A model generated the notes under the pieces. The model was given only the letters and a program-made list of their open reading frames with translations. It was not told where the DNA came from and did no database searches. 64,000 nt of DNA, taken from Chitinophagales bacterium. GTDB taxonomy: Bacteria; Bacteroidota; Bacteroidia; Chitinophagales; JADIYW01. Below are positions 1-8,378 of this stretch, one piece after another. The stretch is taken from the NCBI GenBank assembly GCA_020636535.1, contig JACJXT010000011.1, positions 868,001 through 932,000 on the forward strand. Direction: 5' to 3'. Positions within the stretch are counted from its first letter, which is position 1. Every line of letters starts with the position of its first letter. The translations under genes and the position numbers were made by a program.

Positions 1-189
1 GTAACAGGCGAAAAATTAGCTAAAGCAGAAGTAATACCAATGCCAATAGGAATGTGGTTATCTACAATTGTATTGCTACCATTGGCAATTTATTTAAGTT
101 ACAGAACAGTAAACGATGCCAATGTTTTTAGTAGTAATATTTTTGCTACGATAAAAGCGAAGTTCAAAAAGAAAGAAAACTTAAATTAA
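1..189 (+). CDS. LptF/LptG-family permease, C-terminal end (partial)
   Basis: The frame is open from base 1 to a TAA at 187-189; only the last 62 codons are visible. They contain EKLAKAEVIPMPIGMW, a hydrophobic segment (STIVLLPLAIYLSY) and a lysine-rich tail. This resembles the final transmembrane helix of YjgP/YjgQ permeases, which extract lipopolysaccharide from the inner membrane and pass it to the Lpt bridge. The stop lies 3 nt before the start of the next gene, a glycosyltransferase, so the two are probably co-transcribed. The family call rests on a short C-terminal fragment and is moderate; the existence of a gene here is close to certain. Confidence 0.6.
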   Translation, partial: VTGEKLAKAEVIPMPIGMWLSTIVLLPLAIYLSYRTVNDANVFSSNIFATIKAKFKKKENLN

Positions 190-192
190 TTA

Positions 193-1299
193 ATGATTGT
201 ATTTATAATTATAATATGTTTATTGTTATATACTTATATTATATACGCTATATTTATTAGTTTATTTAAGTTTGATGAGCATATCAATCACTACAATTTA
301 AACGATGACTTACCAACTGTTAATATTATCATTCCAATTCACAATGAAGAAAAAGTTATTGCACAAAAATTAGAGAGTATTATAAATAATAATTACCCAA
401 AAAATAAAATTAATATTTATATTGGATTAGACAATTGTACAGATGCATCACAACAAATTGTAGCAACTTATCAAGATAAATTGAATATTCAATATACAGT
501 TTATACAGAGCGACAAGGAAAACCAAGTATTATCAACAACTTAATGCAAGAAATTCCTAAAGACGACCTTGTCATTTTAACAGATGCAGATATTATTTTC
601 GACGACAATCTAATCTACGAATGCATAAAATATTTTAAAACAGATACAGTTGGATTAGTAGATGCTATGGTCATCAACCAACAAGAATCATTAGAAAAAG
701 AATATCTAAATTTTGAAACTAAAATCAAACTACAAGAAAGCAAGCACTTAGGTTTAATTTTAGCTTCGTTTGGTGCATGCTACGCTATTCGTGCAAAGTA
801 TTTTAAACCAATTCCTAAAAATCTTGTTTTAGATGATATGTGGATTGGCATGAACATCAACCTACAAAACAAACGAACTATTTTAAATGAAAACGCTAAA
901 TGTTTTGAAATAAGAGACAACCGTATTCAAGAAGAATTTAATCGTAAAGTACGAATAAGTTCTGGTGGATTTCAAATTATACCGTATTTTAAAAACCTAC
1001 TTTTACAACCATTTAATAAACTATCGTTTGCATTGCTATCACACAAAGTACTACGATGGTGTACGCCTTTTTTGTTGTTGTATGCATTCATTTATTTAAT
1101 GATAAAATTGCCAATTCTTATTTTAGTGTTAACAGTAACGCTACTTATACTCACACTACTTTTCATTAAATTTGACTTCGATGTAAAGTATGTTAAACAC
1201 TTCATTTATTTTATGATTATGCAAGTAGCAGTTTTACTCGGATTTTTTAAAGCAATTAAAGGAATACAAAGCAATGTCTGGAAACCAACAACAAGATAA
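193..1299 (+). CDS. Membrane-anchored family 2 glycosyltransferase
   Basis: 368 residues. An N-terminal membrane helix (about 1-25) is followed by a GT-A fold: the opening strand VNIIIPIHNEE (43-53), a DxD-like TDAD motif (130-133), a DDMW acidic motif (214-217) and a QEEFNRKVR segment (246-254) like the QxxRW-type acceptor site. Two to three helices follow (about 280-350). Such enzymes move a sugar from a nucleotide donor to a lipid or polysaccharide acceptor at the inner membrane; the substrate cannot be read from sequence. The 3' end overlaps the ribBA start by 26 nt in another frame. The preceding permease fragment suggests an envelope role (inference). Confidence 0.85.
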   Translation: MIVFIIIICLLLYTYIIYAIFISLFKFDEHINHYNLNDDLPTVNIIIPIHNEEKVIAQKLESIINNNYPKNKINIYIGLDNCTDASQQIVATYQDKLNIQYTVYTERQGKPSIINNLMQEIPKDDLVILTDADIIFDDNLIYECIKYFKTDTVGLVDAMVINQQESLEKEYLNFETKIKLQESKHLGLILASFGACYAIRAKYFKPIPKNLVLDDMWIGMNINLQNKRTILNENAKCFEIRDNRIQEEFNRKVRISSGGFQIIPYFKNLLLQPFNKLSFALLSHKVLRWCTPFLLLYAFIYLMIKLPILILVLTVTLLILTLLFIKFDFDVKYVKHFIYFMIMQVAVLLGFFKAIKGIQSNVWKPTTR

Positions 1300-2515
1300 A
1301 TATAAATTAGATACCATTGAAGCTGCTATCAAAGATATTCAAGTTGGTAAATTAGTTATTGTAGTAGATGATGAAGACAGAGAAAATGAAGGCGACTTCA
1401 TTACTGCTGCTCGAAATGTAACACCAGACATCATCAATTTTATGGCAACACATGGCAGAGGTTTAATTTGTACACCAATTATAGAAGATCGTTGCGAAGA
1501 ACTTGGATTAGAAATGATGGTGAATGCCAACTCTTCTCATTTTGATACACCTTTTACAGTATCGATAGATTTAATTGGTCATGGTTGTACTACAGGAATT
1601 TCTACAGCAGACAGAGCTAAAACGATTCAAGCATTGATTGATCCAACTATCAAACCATCTGATTTTGGAAAACCAGGTCATATTTTTCCTTTAAAAGCAA
1701 AAAAAGAAGGCGTGTTGCGAAGAACTGGTCATACAGAAGCAACTATAGATTTAGCACGAATGGCAGGTTTTGAACCAGCTGGTGTGTTGGTAGAAATTAT
1801 GAACGAAGATGGTACGATGGCTCGCATGCCAGAACTCATTAAAATTGCAGAGAAGCATCAACTTAAAATTATTTCTATTAAAGATTTAGTAGCTTATCGT
1901 TTAGATAAAGAACGACAAGTGGAACGCATTGTAGAAGTAAAAATGCCTACGAAATATGGCGAGTATAAACTTATTGCTTACAAAGCGAAAATGACCGACG
2001 AAGAACATTTTGCACTAGTAAAAGGAGAGTGGAATGAAGGCGACGAAGTTATGGTAAGAGTACATTCTTCTTGTATTACTGGCGATATTTTAGGTTCTTT
2101 GAGATGCGATTGTGGCGACCAACTACACAATGCAATGAAAATGGTAGAGCAAGAAGGCAAAGGTGTTATTTTATATATGATGCAAGAAGGCAGAGGCATT
2201 GGTTTTATTAATAAATTGAAAGCATACAAACTGCAAGAAGAAGGCATGGATACTGTTGATGCGAATTTGGCATTGGGTTTTAAAGCAGACCAAAGAGATT
2301 TTGGCATTGGTGCTCAGATATTACGCGATTTGAAAATTAATAAACTACGACTGATAACCAATAATCCGAAAAAGCGAGCAGCATTAAAAGGTTATGGATT
2401 AGAAATAGTAGAGAACATACCTATAGAAGTATTGCCTAATATATATAATAAAGATTACTTAGAAACCAAACGCGACAAAATGGGACACACTATTTTAAGC
2501 AAGGACAAGGAGTAG
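1274..2515 (+). CDS. ribBA: Bifunctional 3,4-dihydroxy-2-butanone-4-phosphate synthase / GTP cyclohydrolase II
   Basis: 413 residues, the usual length of RibBA fusions. The N-terminal RibB half has the acidic metal-binding loop DDEDRENEGDF (32-42) and the RTGHTEA motif (150-156). The RibA half has the zinc ligands Cys267, Cys278 and Cys280 in CITGDILGSLRCDCG, and the GRGIG segment. The enzyme makes both riboflavin precursors: DHBP from ribulose 5-phosphate, and the pyrimidine from GTP. The start at 1274 lies inside the end of the glycosyltransferase gene, so translation is probably coupled. No other riboflavin genes or FMN riboswitch were seen in the window. Confidence 0.97.
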   Translation: MSGNQQQDKYKLDTIEAAIKDIQVGKLVIVVDDEDRENEGDFITAARNVTPDIINFMATHGRGLICTPIIEDRCEELGLEMMVNANSSHFDTPFTVSIDLIGHGCTTGISTADRAKTIQALIDPTIKPSDFGKPGHIFPLKAKKEGVLRRTGHTEATIDLARMAGFEPAGVLVEIMNEDGTMARMPELIKIAEKHQLKIISIKDLVAYRLDKERQVERIVEVKMPTKYGEYKLIAYKAKMTDEEHFALVKGEWNEGDEVMVRVHSSCITGDILGSLRCDCGDQLHNAMKMVEQEGKGVILYMMQEGRGIGFINKLKAYKLQEEGMDTVDANLALGFKADQRDFGIGAQILRDLKINKLRLITNNPKKRAALKGYGLEIVENIPIEVLPNIYNKDYLETKRDKMGHTILSKDKE

Positions 2516-2708
2516 GATATTTTTTATAGCTTTATTTTCCAAAGCTGGTGCGAGCTTGTTGATCTTACCAATATAAAATACTTGTATAAATATATAGTTT
2601 GCATTAGTTTTGTATATGAGCAGAAAATACATAATACATAATAACGAAGGTGTTTGTTTTGTTAGCTTTGCTGTGTTAGGTTACACATAAATGGAAAAGA
2701 TTAATTTG

Positions 2709-2716
2709 TATATTTG
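2709..2716 (+). promoter_or_regulatory. Predicted -7 promoter box for the 2770 gene
   Basis: TATATTTG matches the Bacteroidota -7 consensus TAnnTTTG exactly and lies 53 nt upstream of the next start codon. No clean -33 TTTG was found at the expected spacing, so this rests on the -7 box alone. Confidence 0.4.
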
Positions 2717-2769
2717 TATAATAGTACGAGCTACAAGCTAGCACTAGCAGAGGAACAAAAGCTAACAAA

Positions 2770-3171
2770 ATGAGATTTTTAAAAGATAAAAACCTAAAAG
2801 AGATTCTTTCTCTTTTAGGGCTAATTGTTTTAGGCATTTTAATTTTATATCTTCTTATCAGTGGTGGAATTAAGAGAAAGGATATGAAAACCAACTATTG
2901 TTATACGGTAGCAGTAACAGATGGTAAGAAATATATACCAAGAAAAGGAACTTCAGTAATCTACCATTATAAGGTTTATGGAGAAGAACATACAACAACA
3001 GAACTCTTAAATGATTTTAATAAAGATATACAGTTAAAAGGTGGATATTATTTATTAAAAATTTATACTAAAGATCCAGATTTTAACGATATAGATTTTA
3101 ATACACCAATAAGCAATCCAAGTATATTAAACTTATATGTAAAAGGAGAGCCAATTTGTCCAATAGAATAA
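2770..3171 (+). CDS. Small single-pass membrane protein of unknown function
   Basis: 133 residues. One membrane helix lies near the N terminus (LSLLGLIVLGILILYLLI, about 14-31), followed by a basic stretch and a soluble domain of roughly 95 residues rich in Lys, Tyr and Thr (YCYTVAVTDGKKY, then a likely beta-rich region). I do not recognise a family. A perfect TAnnTTTG box upstream and normal codon use support a real gene. It is monocistronic: ribBA ends about 250 nt upstream and repeats begin directly downstream. Confidence 0.6.
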   Translation: MRFLKDKNLKEILSLLGLIVLGILILYLLISGGIKRKDMKTNYCYTVAVTDGKKYIPRKGTSVIYHYKVYGEEHTTTELLNDFNKDIQLKGGYYLLKIYTKDPDFNDIDFNTPISNPSILNLYVKGEPICPIE

Positions 3172-3518
3172 AAATTATTGAGCTACAATTTGTTTAAGCT
3201 GTTTAGTTTTAATAAAAGCATCAATAAGCTTAGAAACTACATGTTTATCATCATCATTTCCTTCGCACAAGGGCGGTGTTATCACCGTCCTACAAATTTA
3301 GTTGTCATAAGCTTGTTTGTTTTTTTCCTGTGGTGTCAGCAATTTCCTTCTGGCATCTCAAAGAGCAATATCTAAGCTTATACCATCAATACAAAAATAC
3401 AGTACTTATAAATTAAAGTAAATTAGTGTAACAAACAAGCAAATAATGCTTTTATATTATAAGCAAAATATATAAAAATGCCATTCAATAAAATAATTAA
3501 CACCAATTAAAAATAAAA
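3172..3518. repeat. Leading repeat region of the TA cassette array
   Basis: No gene. It holds a strong inverted repeat GGGCGGTG-TTAT-CACCGTCC (about 3272-3291), a degenerate copy of the repeat that follows each TA module (about 3311-3378, with GTCAGCAATTTCCTTCTGGC), and from 3381 the shared TA leader that recurs at 4169. The 65-codon frame across it is not believable as a gene. Confidence 0.6.
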
Positions 3519-3552
3519 ATGTATAACTTAGTAAAAAGCAAAATTATGAGTA
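3381..3552 (+). repeat. TA leader repeat, copy 1 (matches 4169-4342)
   Basis: About 172 bases of promoter and leader that match 4169-4342 at roughly nine bases in ten by eye. Similarity continues through ATGTATAACTTAGTAAAAAG and stops just after the internal ATGAGTA, where the two antitoxin genes become unrelated. Confidence 0.85.
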
Positions 3553-3779
3553 CAGCAGAATTAAAAGAACAATTACACATACGAATAGACATAGAAGATA
3601 ACGAAAAAATACTAGAAGCAATATATACACTTCTAAACAAAGAAGAAGTAGACTTTGAGCTAACAGATGAAGAATTGCTAGAACTAGATAAACAAACAGA
3701 AGATTATCTAGCAGGAAAATTAGAAACATACAGCTGGGAAGAAGTAAAAAGTCATATAAAAGAAAAATATGAAATATAA
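3519..3779 (+). CDS. Antitoxin of a ParE-type TA module (module 1)
   Basis: 86 residues from ATG 3519; an alternative start is ATG 3546 (77 residues, beginning MSTAELKEQ). The first ten codons lie in leader DNA shared with the second module. The body is acidic and helical, with a C-terminal tail (DYLAGKLETYSWEEVKSHI) typical of small antitoxins that wrap a RelE/ParE toxin. Such proteins neutralise the toxin and usually repress their own promoter. The gene overlaps the toxin start by 11 nt, the usual coupling in these operons. The assignment rests mainly on size and the paired toxin. Confidence 0.8.
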   Translation: MYNLVKSKIMSTAELKEQLHIRIDIEDNEKILEAIYTLLNKEEVDFELTDEELLELDKQTEDYLAGKLETYSWEEVKSHIKEKYEI

Positions 3780-4059
3780 GATAGCTTTCTTAAAAGAAGC
3801 AGATGAAGATGTATTAAACGCAGTAGGATATTATGAAGAACAACAAGAAGGACTAGGAATAAAATTTAAAGATACTTTAGATAAAAAAGTAGACTATATA
3901 ACAAACTATCCAAAACACTTTAGAATAGTAAAGAAAGAATATAGACAAGTATTAGTAAAATCATTTCCATACTTGGTAATTTACAGTATAAAAAAAGATA
4001 CTGTTTTAGTACACAGAGTTTTTAATACAAGCAGAAATCCAAAGAAGAAATACAAGTAG
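3769..4059 (+). CDS. RelE/ParE-family toxin (module 1)
   Basis: 96 residues, the normal size. It begins MKYKIAFLKEADEDV, followed by the helical hairpin AVGYYEEQQEGLG, the central YPKHFRIVKKEYRQVLVKSFPYLVIYSI, and the end VLVHRVFNTSRNP. This order matches ParE-like proteins (Pfam ParE_toxin). ParE members poison DNA gyrase and RelE members cut mRNA on the ribosome; sequence alone does not decide which. It overlaps its antitoxin by 11 nt and ends one base before the downstream repeat that also closes module 2. Confidence 0.88.
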   Translation: MKYKIAFLKEADEDVLNAVGYYEEQQEGLGIKFKDTLDKKVDYITNYPKHFRIVKKEYRQVLVKSFPYLVIYSIKKDTVLVHRVFNTSRNPKKKYK

Positions 4060-4168
4060 AACTATTAGGAACTAGGGTATATCAATTTAATATAAAAGTT
4101 CTTTCTCGTGTAGTCAGAAGTTTCCTTCTGACATTTTGAATAGTAATCTCTAAGTGTAGTAATATGTA
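4060..4168. repeat. TA downstream repeat, copy 1
   Basis: The part from 4060 to about 4155 aligns base by base, with scattered changes, to 4852-4950 after the second toxin. Both begin AACTATTAGGA at the toxin stop and share TATCAATTTAA, ATAAAAGTT and the hairpin region. Here the hairpin is perfect: GTCAGAAG-TTTC-CTTCTGAC. The stem has no uridine run, so it is not a classical terminator. Confidence 0.8.
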
Positions 4169-4342
4169 TACCATCAATACAAAAATACAGTACTTGTAAA
4201 TTAAAGTAAATTAGTGTAATAAGTACAAGCAAAATAATGTTTTTAAGTTATGAGTAAAACATATAAAAATGTCATTCAATAAAATAATTAATACCAATTA
4301 AAAATAAAAATGTATAACTTAGTAAAAAGCAAAATCATGAGT
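4169..4342 (+). repeat. TA leader repeat, copy 2 (matches 3381-3552)
   Basis: Second copy of the promoter/leader segment. It runs from TACCATCAATACAAAAATAC to ATGAGTA. In the ten shared codons the only visible change (ATT to ATC) is synonymous. Confidence 0.85.
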
Positions 4343-4567
4343 ATAAGCACTATAGATAAAGAAATAATAGAAAAATTACCATTACTAGGAGATAGCGAAA
4401 AAGAAAATATATTAAGATATATAGAATCATATGTAAAAATAACTGACATAGAAGAAAGAATAAGCATAGAACAATACAATAAAGAAATAGACGAAGCAAT
4501 GAAAAGAATAGACAAAGGACAATATATAACACATGAAGAATTAGCAAAAGAATCAGAGACATGGTAA
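4310..4567 (+). CDS. Antitoxin of the second TA module
   Basis: 85 residues from ATG 4310; ATG 4337 is the alternative start. After the leader-encoded MYNLVKSKIM the sequence is unrelated to the first antitoxin: acidic and helical (IDKEIIEKLPLLGDSEKENI, then EERISIEQYNKEIDEAM) and ending GQYITHEELAKESETW. The end resembles the C termini of RelB-like antitoxins that bind a RelE/YoeB-type toxin. It overlaps the toxin start by 7 nt. The call depends on size, charge, gene order and the toxin that follows. Confidence 0.8.
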   Translation: MYNLVKSKIMSISTIDKEIIEKLPLLGDSEKENILRYIESYVKITDIEERISIEQYNKEIDEAMKRIDKGQYITHEELAKESETW

Positions 4568-4860
4568 AAAAGAAACTTGTTTGGGATGAAGAACAAAGAA
4601 ATGAGTTTAAAAAACAGATAAAACATATAAAGAAAGACTCAATACAAAATGCAGAACTAGTAAGAAAGTCAATAATAGAAAAAGTCAACGAAATACCAAT
4701 ACAAGAAGAAAGATATCCAAGAGACAAATACAAGCAAAATAATGATGGCAGTTACAGAGCATTTGAATTACACCATATAAGAATAGCATACTACATAGGT
4801 AAAGAAGAAATAAGAATAATTAGAGTAAGAAGTACACACCAAGAACCAAAAAACTATTAG
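4561..4860 (+). CDS. RelE/ParE-superfamily toxin (module 2)
   Basis: 99 residues. VKKKLVWDEEQRNEFKKQIK resembles the N terminus of RelE/YoeB-type toxins. The middle has RYPRDKYKQNNDGSYRAFEL and the C-terminal strand pair HHIRIAYYIGKEEIRIIRVRSTHQEP. Family members mostly cleave mRNA in the ribosomal A site. The body is not similar to the module 1 toxin beyond the fold. The last codons (AAC TAT TAG) coincide with the first bases of the downstream repeat, so the repeat boundary cuts exactly at the end of the gene. Confidence 0.85.
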   Translation: MVKKKLVWDEEQRNEFKKQIKHIKKDSIQNAELVRKSIIEKVNEIPIQEERYPRDKYKQNNDGSYRAFELHHIRIAYYIGKEEIRIIRVRSTHQEPKNY

Positions 4861-4950
4861 GAATTTAGAGACATATCAATTTAACATAAAAGTTTTTTCC
4901 AGTGTAGTCAGAAGTTTTCTTCTAGTATTTTGGGGAGTAATCTTAAATCA
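4852..4950. repeat. TA downstream repeat, copy 2
   Basis: Homologous to 4060-4155 and starting at the same point relative to the toxin stop. The hairpin is decayed here (GTCAGAAGTTTTCTTCTAGT). It closes the array on the right. Confidence 0.75.
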
Positions 4951-5214
4951 GTAATAAAATGGCAGTGGTAAGTTTAATTAAATGCTACTTCAAATCTCAA
5001 ATACATTCCAAATTACTCACATATCATGCTAAAAATAATAGCTTGTTTGGTATGCTAATATGTAAAACATAGAAGCAAACAATGCATAATTGTTAAATTA
5101 TCTTAATATATTGCTATAAAACAACCTATTTTAACAGTCATTAATAATTTTTTCTGCAAAAATCAAACAATACTTAAAATCTAAATATAGTTTTGAAGCG
5201 TAAAGTTTATTTTA
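4951..5214. other. AT-rich intergenic region before the TonB-type receptor
   Basis: No gene and no clear structure between the TA array and the MITE-like element at 5215. No convincing TAnnTTTG box was found here. Confidence 0.4.
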
Positions 5215-5374
5215 TACTAAATAGCATTCAAAATAGCTTCATCCTTTTGTATTTTTTGAATGACTTCTGCGTTAAAAAACTCGCCATAGCTTTTGGCTAT
5301 GACTGCGTTTTTTGCCTTGAATTCAATAAAAAAATAATCAAAATTTATTTTGCTATTCTGAACACTAATTAGTA
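5215..5374. repeat. MITE-like palindromic element, longest copy
   Basis: The left arm starts TACTAAATAGCATTCAAAA and the right arm ends TCTGAACACTAATTAGTA, so the ends are inverted copies of each other. The interior (ACTTCTGCGTTAAAAA, CTCGCC) is found in reverse at 56387-56467. It contains a small hairpin CATAGC-TTTTG-GCTATG. It lies just upstream of the receptor gene at 5397. Confidence 0.65.
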
Positions 5375-5396
5375 TTAATCAATAAAAAATTGTTCA

Positions 5397-7817
5397 ATGA
5401 AATTAAAAATATTTCTAATGTGTTGCTTTTTCATGGCAACAAAAATTTATGCCAATACCATTTCAGGCACTATTTTAGATGAAAATAATCAAGCAGTTGC
5501 TTATGCTAATATAGCAGTCTACAATACTAGCGACAGTGTTTATGTTAATGGAACGATTAGTGACAGTATAGGACAGTTTGAAATTACCAATCTACCAACA
5601 GGAAGCTATTTTGTAGAAATTGTTTTTCTAGGATATCAAACAGATACTATTTCTAATATTTTAATAAATAATGATAAAGTAATTAATATTGGAAAGTTAT
5701 ATTTAAAACCACAGAGTATTGTTTTAGATGGTGTTCAAATTCTTGCTAGCAGACCAATCATAGAACGACAAGCAGATAAGCTAATTTTTAATGTAGAAAA
5801 TAGTACTAAGTCATCTGGCGAAAACTTGTTGGATTTAATGCGTTCTGTGCCAAGTGTTACGGTTACAGGCGACGATGAAATTAAAGTCAATGGAAAATCT
5901 GGTGTACAAGTAATGGTTAACGGAAAAGTAGAACAGCTAAACGGAGAACAACTCAATAATTTGCTAAAATCAATCCAAAGTTCTAATGTAAAAAAGATAG
6001 AAGTGAGTAGCAATGCTTCTGCAAAATTTGATGCCAATGCAAAAGGTGGTGTTATTAATATTGTGCTAAAAGAAAGCATGAAAAGTGGTGTGCTTGGTTC
6101 GGTATATACTACTTATAATCAAAATAAATATTCAAGTATTTATACTGGATTTAACTTAAGTGTCAATTTTAAAAAGAATACCATTAACACCAATTACAAC
6201 TATGGTTATAACAAAGGTTTCTTTAAAAGAGTATTCGACAGAAATTTTAATATTGATGATGTTATACAACTCATAGAAGAAGATGGAGCAGCAGTGAGTC
6301 GAAATAATAATCATTATTTAAATACAAATTATAGATATTCAATAAACGACAAACAATATTTTGGTTTAGGTGTGGAGTTGTTTGCAATGAAAAATCCAAA
6401 TGATGGTAATTCTACATTGCTCACTTATAATGATAAAACAACTGGATTTATTAATGAAATTCAGAAAACAGATAATACTTTAAATAATAAAATTATTAAT
6501 CCATCAGTAAATGCCAATTATAAAGCAACGCTAGATTCATTAGGAAGTAGCATTGGTTTTAGTTACGATTACACTTATTTTAACTCAGAATCGTTTAGCA
6601 ATTTAGTAACCAACTACTACGATAATCAATACAATCAAATTGCAGATGTTTACGACTTTTATCAAACGAGTCCGTATTTGGTTAATTTACATACTTATAA
6701 ATTAGATTATAATAAGTATTTAAAGAATGAAAATTCATTAGAGTTTGGTATCAAGTTTACTTGGACAAAAATTAATAACGATATACAATTTTATAATTTG
6801 GTAGAAAACAATTATCAACAAGATACTACAAAATCTAACGAGTTTAGATATACCGAAAACATCAATGCAGCTTACGGAATTTGGAATAAATCTTGGAAAA
6901 ATAATTGGAGTACCAATGTTGGTTTAAGAGTAGAACAAACCAATACCAATCAATATTCTATTACGCTAAATCAAAAGAAACAAAGGCACTATGTCGATTT
7001 CTTTCCAAGCGTGTTTGTCAACAAAACAATTAAAGAAAATAATAATTTAAACTTAAGTTATACTAGAAAAATTCAACGACCAAACTTCAACGATTTAAAT
7101 CCATTTGAGTTTTACATGAGTCCATATTCTATTTGGTCAGGCAATGCAGACTTGAAACCACAGTTAATAGATGTAGTAGAATTTACTTATACTTTAAAAA
7201 AATATTATTCTTTTTTTGTAGGATATGAGCATGTTAAAAACAACTATACGCATTTAGCATATCAAAACGATTCTACTAAAATTACTACTTACAAAGCAAC
7301 AAATTTTAATGTTAGAAACAATTTAAACATTGGCGTTAACATCAACAAAGAATTATTTAAATGGTGGACGATGTCGTTTTCGGCAACCTATACTTTCTTT
7401 AAATACAACACTGTAATTAGTGGTGCAGACTTTAATGTAAGTTCCAATAAAGGCGTATTTTCACTCGACAACACTTTTAAGTTACCTAAAAACTTTCAAA
7501 TTAATGTTTTTGGATTTTATGCTACGCCATTCCTTGACGCAACAGATATGATGAAATCAGATGGTATGGTTAATGTGTCTATTACTAAACTTTTGCTAGA
7601 TAAAAAACTAAGTATTAAACTATCAGGATTTGATATTTTTCATACCAAGAACTTCTCTTTTGATACCAACTTTTTCAATGTAAACTCTGTTACTAGAAAT
7701 ACATTTAGTTCGTCAGCAGTAGCATTGTCTATTTCTTATAATTTCCAAAAAGGAAAACAGTTTCAAAATACAAGAGTAAACAAAAGCAACCAAGAAGAGA
7801 AAAATAGAATACAGTAA
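5397..7817 (+). CDS. Outer-membrane beta-barrel receptor with N-terminal carboxypeptidase-regulatory domain (TonB-dependent type)
   Basis: 806 residues. A signal peptide (about 1-19, ending KIYA) is followed by a CarboxypepD_reg-like domain (about 20-110: SGTILDENNQAVAYANIAVY, then LPTGSYFVEIVFLGYQ). Next come a plug domain (about 125-230: LLDLMRSVPSVTVTGDDEI, NASAKFDANAKGGVINIVL) and a long outer-membrane barrel of the OMP_b-brl_3 type. Proteins of this form import or bind ligands at the outer membrane; the substrate is unknown. The barrel contains the usual NPF-type stretch (RPNFNDLNPFEFY). It is a single gene between repeat regions, without a neighbouring SusD. Confidence 0.9.
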   Translation: MKLKIFLMCCFFMATKIYANTISGTILDENNQAVAYANIAVYNTSDSVYVNGTISDSIGQFEITNLPTGSYFVEIVFLGYQTDTISNILINNDKVINIGKLYLKPQSIVLDGVQILASRPIIERQADKLIFNVENSTKSSGENLLDLMRSVPSVTVTGDDEIKVNGKSGVQVMVNGKVEQLNGEQLNNLLKSIQSSNVKKIEVSSNASAKFDANAKGGVINIVLKESMKSGVLGSVYTTYNQNKYSSIYTGFNLSVNFKKNTINTNYNYGYNKGFFKRVFDRNFNIDDVIQLIEEDGAAVSRNNNHYLNTNYRYSINDKQYFGLGVELFAMKNPNDGNSTLLTYNDKTTGFINEIQKTDNTLNNKIINPSVNANYKATLDSLGSSIGFSYDYTYFNSESFSNLVTNYYDNQYNQIADVYDFYQTSPYLVNLHTYKLDYNKYLKNENSLEFGIKFTWTKINNDIQFYNLVENNYQQDTTKSNEFRYTENINAAYGIWNKSWKNNWSTNVGLRVEQTNTNQYSITLNQKKQRHYVDFFPSVFVNKTIKENNNLNLSYTRKIQRPNFNDLNPFEFYMSPYSIWSGNADLKPQLIDVVEFTYTLKKYYSFFVGYEHVKNNYTHLAYQNDSTKITTYKATNFNVRNNLNIGVNINKELFKWWTMSFSATYTFFKYNTVISGADFNVSSNKGVFSLDNTFKLPKNFQINVFGFYATPFLDATDMMKSDGMVNVSITKLLLDKKLSIKLSGFDIFHTKNFSFDTNFFNVNSVTRNTFSSSAVALSISYNFQKGKQFQNTRVNKSNQEEKNRIQ

Positions 7818-7987
7818 TCTGCAATATAGAAATTTAAACGACTTAAAGTAATATATTTCATCAGTTATAGATAAATAAATATATAATTATAAAATATTAG
7901 TATGATAGGTATCTTATTATCTTTAATTAATAATTAATAATAGTTGTTATACCATTACTTGTTAATAAATAGTCCAATATAACACAA

Positions 7988-8054
7988 AAACTGCGTAGCA
8001 GTTTAACCTCATTAGAAAAAAGTAAAGCAACATGAAAATGCCGTGTAGCGGCAT
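7988..8054 (+). repeat. Two-hairpin GCGTAGC element, copy 1
   Basis: Hairpins AAACT-GCGTAGC-AGTTT (7988-8004) and ATGCC-GTGTAGC-GGCAT (8038-8054), each followed by AACCT. The stems differ fully between the two hairpins, yet both pair perfectly. Confidence 0.75.
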
Positions 8055-8195
8055 AACCTTTTATAGTTAGTTTTTGGACTAATTTGTATTAGCAATGGTA
8101 TTATTTTTAACCCAAATTATGCATTAGATACTTTTTATACCATAAGTTGTACACATGGCTACTCAACTAGAAGTATGAAATACTTCTAGTTCTAA

Positions 8196-8262
8196 TACGA
8201 ATTAGTGTTCAGAAAAGCTAAATAATGCAAAAGAACAAAGTTATTTTGAATGCTAATTAGTA
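8196..8262. repeat. MITE-like palindrome, short copy
   Basis: Arms TACGAATTAGTGTTCAGA (8196-8213) and TTTGAATGCTAATTAGTA (8245-8262) are imperfect inverted copies. The interior is short, as if internally deleted relative to 5215-5374. Confidence 0.65.
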
Positions 8263-8269
8263 TAAATAG

Positions 8270-8335
8270 GAAGTGCGTAGTACTTCAACTTTATTAGCAG
8301 TAGCTTTTAAGTAGTAAAGTGTGGCGTAGCTACGC
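8270..8335 (+). repeat. Two-hairpin GCGTAGC element, copy 2
   Basis: Hairpins GAAGT-GCGTAGT-ACTTC (8270-8286) and GTGTG-GCGTAGC-TACGC (8319-8335, with G-T pairs). The starts are 49 nt apart. Confidence 0.75.
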
Positions 8336-8378
8336 AACCTTTTTAAAACAAAATGAACCTATTTTTTCTAAAGTGTAA

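Larger units (their letters stand above)
7818..8378. repeat. Cluster of hairpin repeats
   Basis: No gene. In order it holds: a two-hairpin element (7988-8004 and 8038-8054); inverted arm TAACCCAAATTAT (8108-8120); the ACCAT/CATGG plus GAAGTAT/ATACTTC hairpin pair (8139-8189); a short MITE-like palindrome (8196-8262); a second two-hairpin element (8270-8286 and 8319-8335); and the reverse arm TAATTTGGGTTA (8376-8387). This is the densest such cluster in the window. It abuts the truncated RHS gene. Confidence 0.75.

Noticed and set aside
3178..3375. 65-codon plus-strand open frame between the small membrane protein and TA module 1
   Set aside because: It runs through a GGGCGGTG/CACCGTCC hairpin and the degenerate TA repeat, has no promoter and no protein-like composition.
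4116..4135. Rho-independent terminator of TA module 1
   Set aside because: The stem is perfect but no T-run follows, and other copies are decayed; treated as a repeat.
3311..4950. Integron cassette array
   Set aside because: The repeats lack recognisable attC-type sites (GTTRRRY with paired boxes), and no integrase gene is in the window.
7988..8335. CRISPR array
   Set aside because: Repeats are short hairpins with changing stems, at most two per site, without uniform spacers or cas genes.
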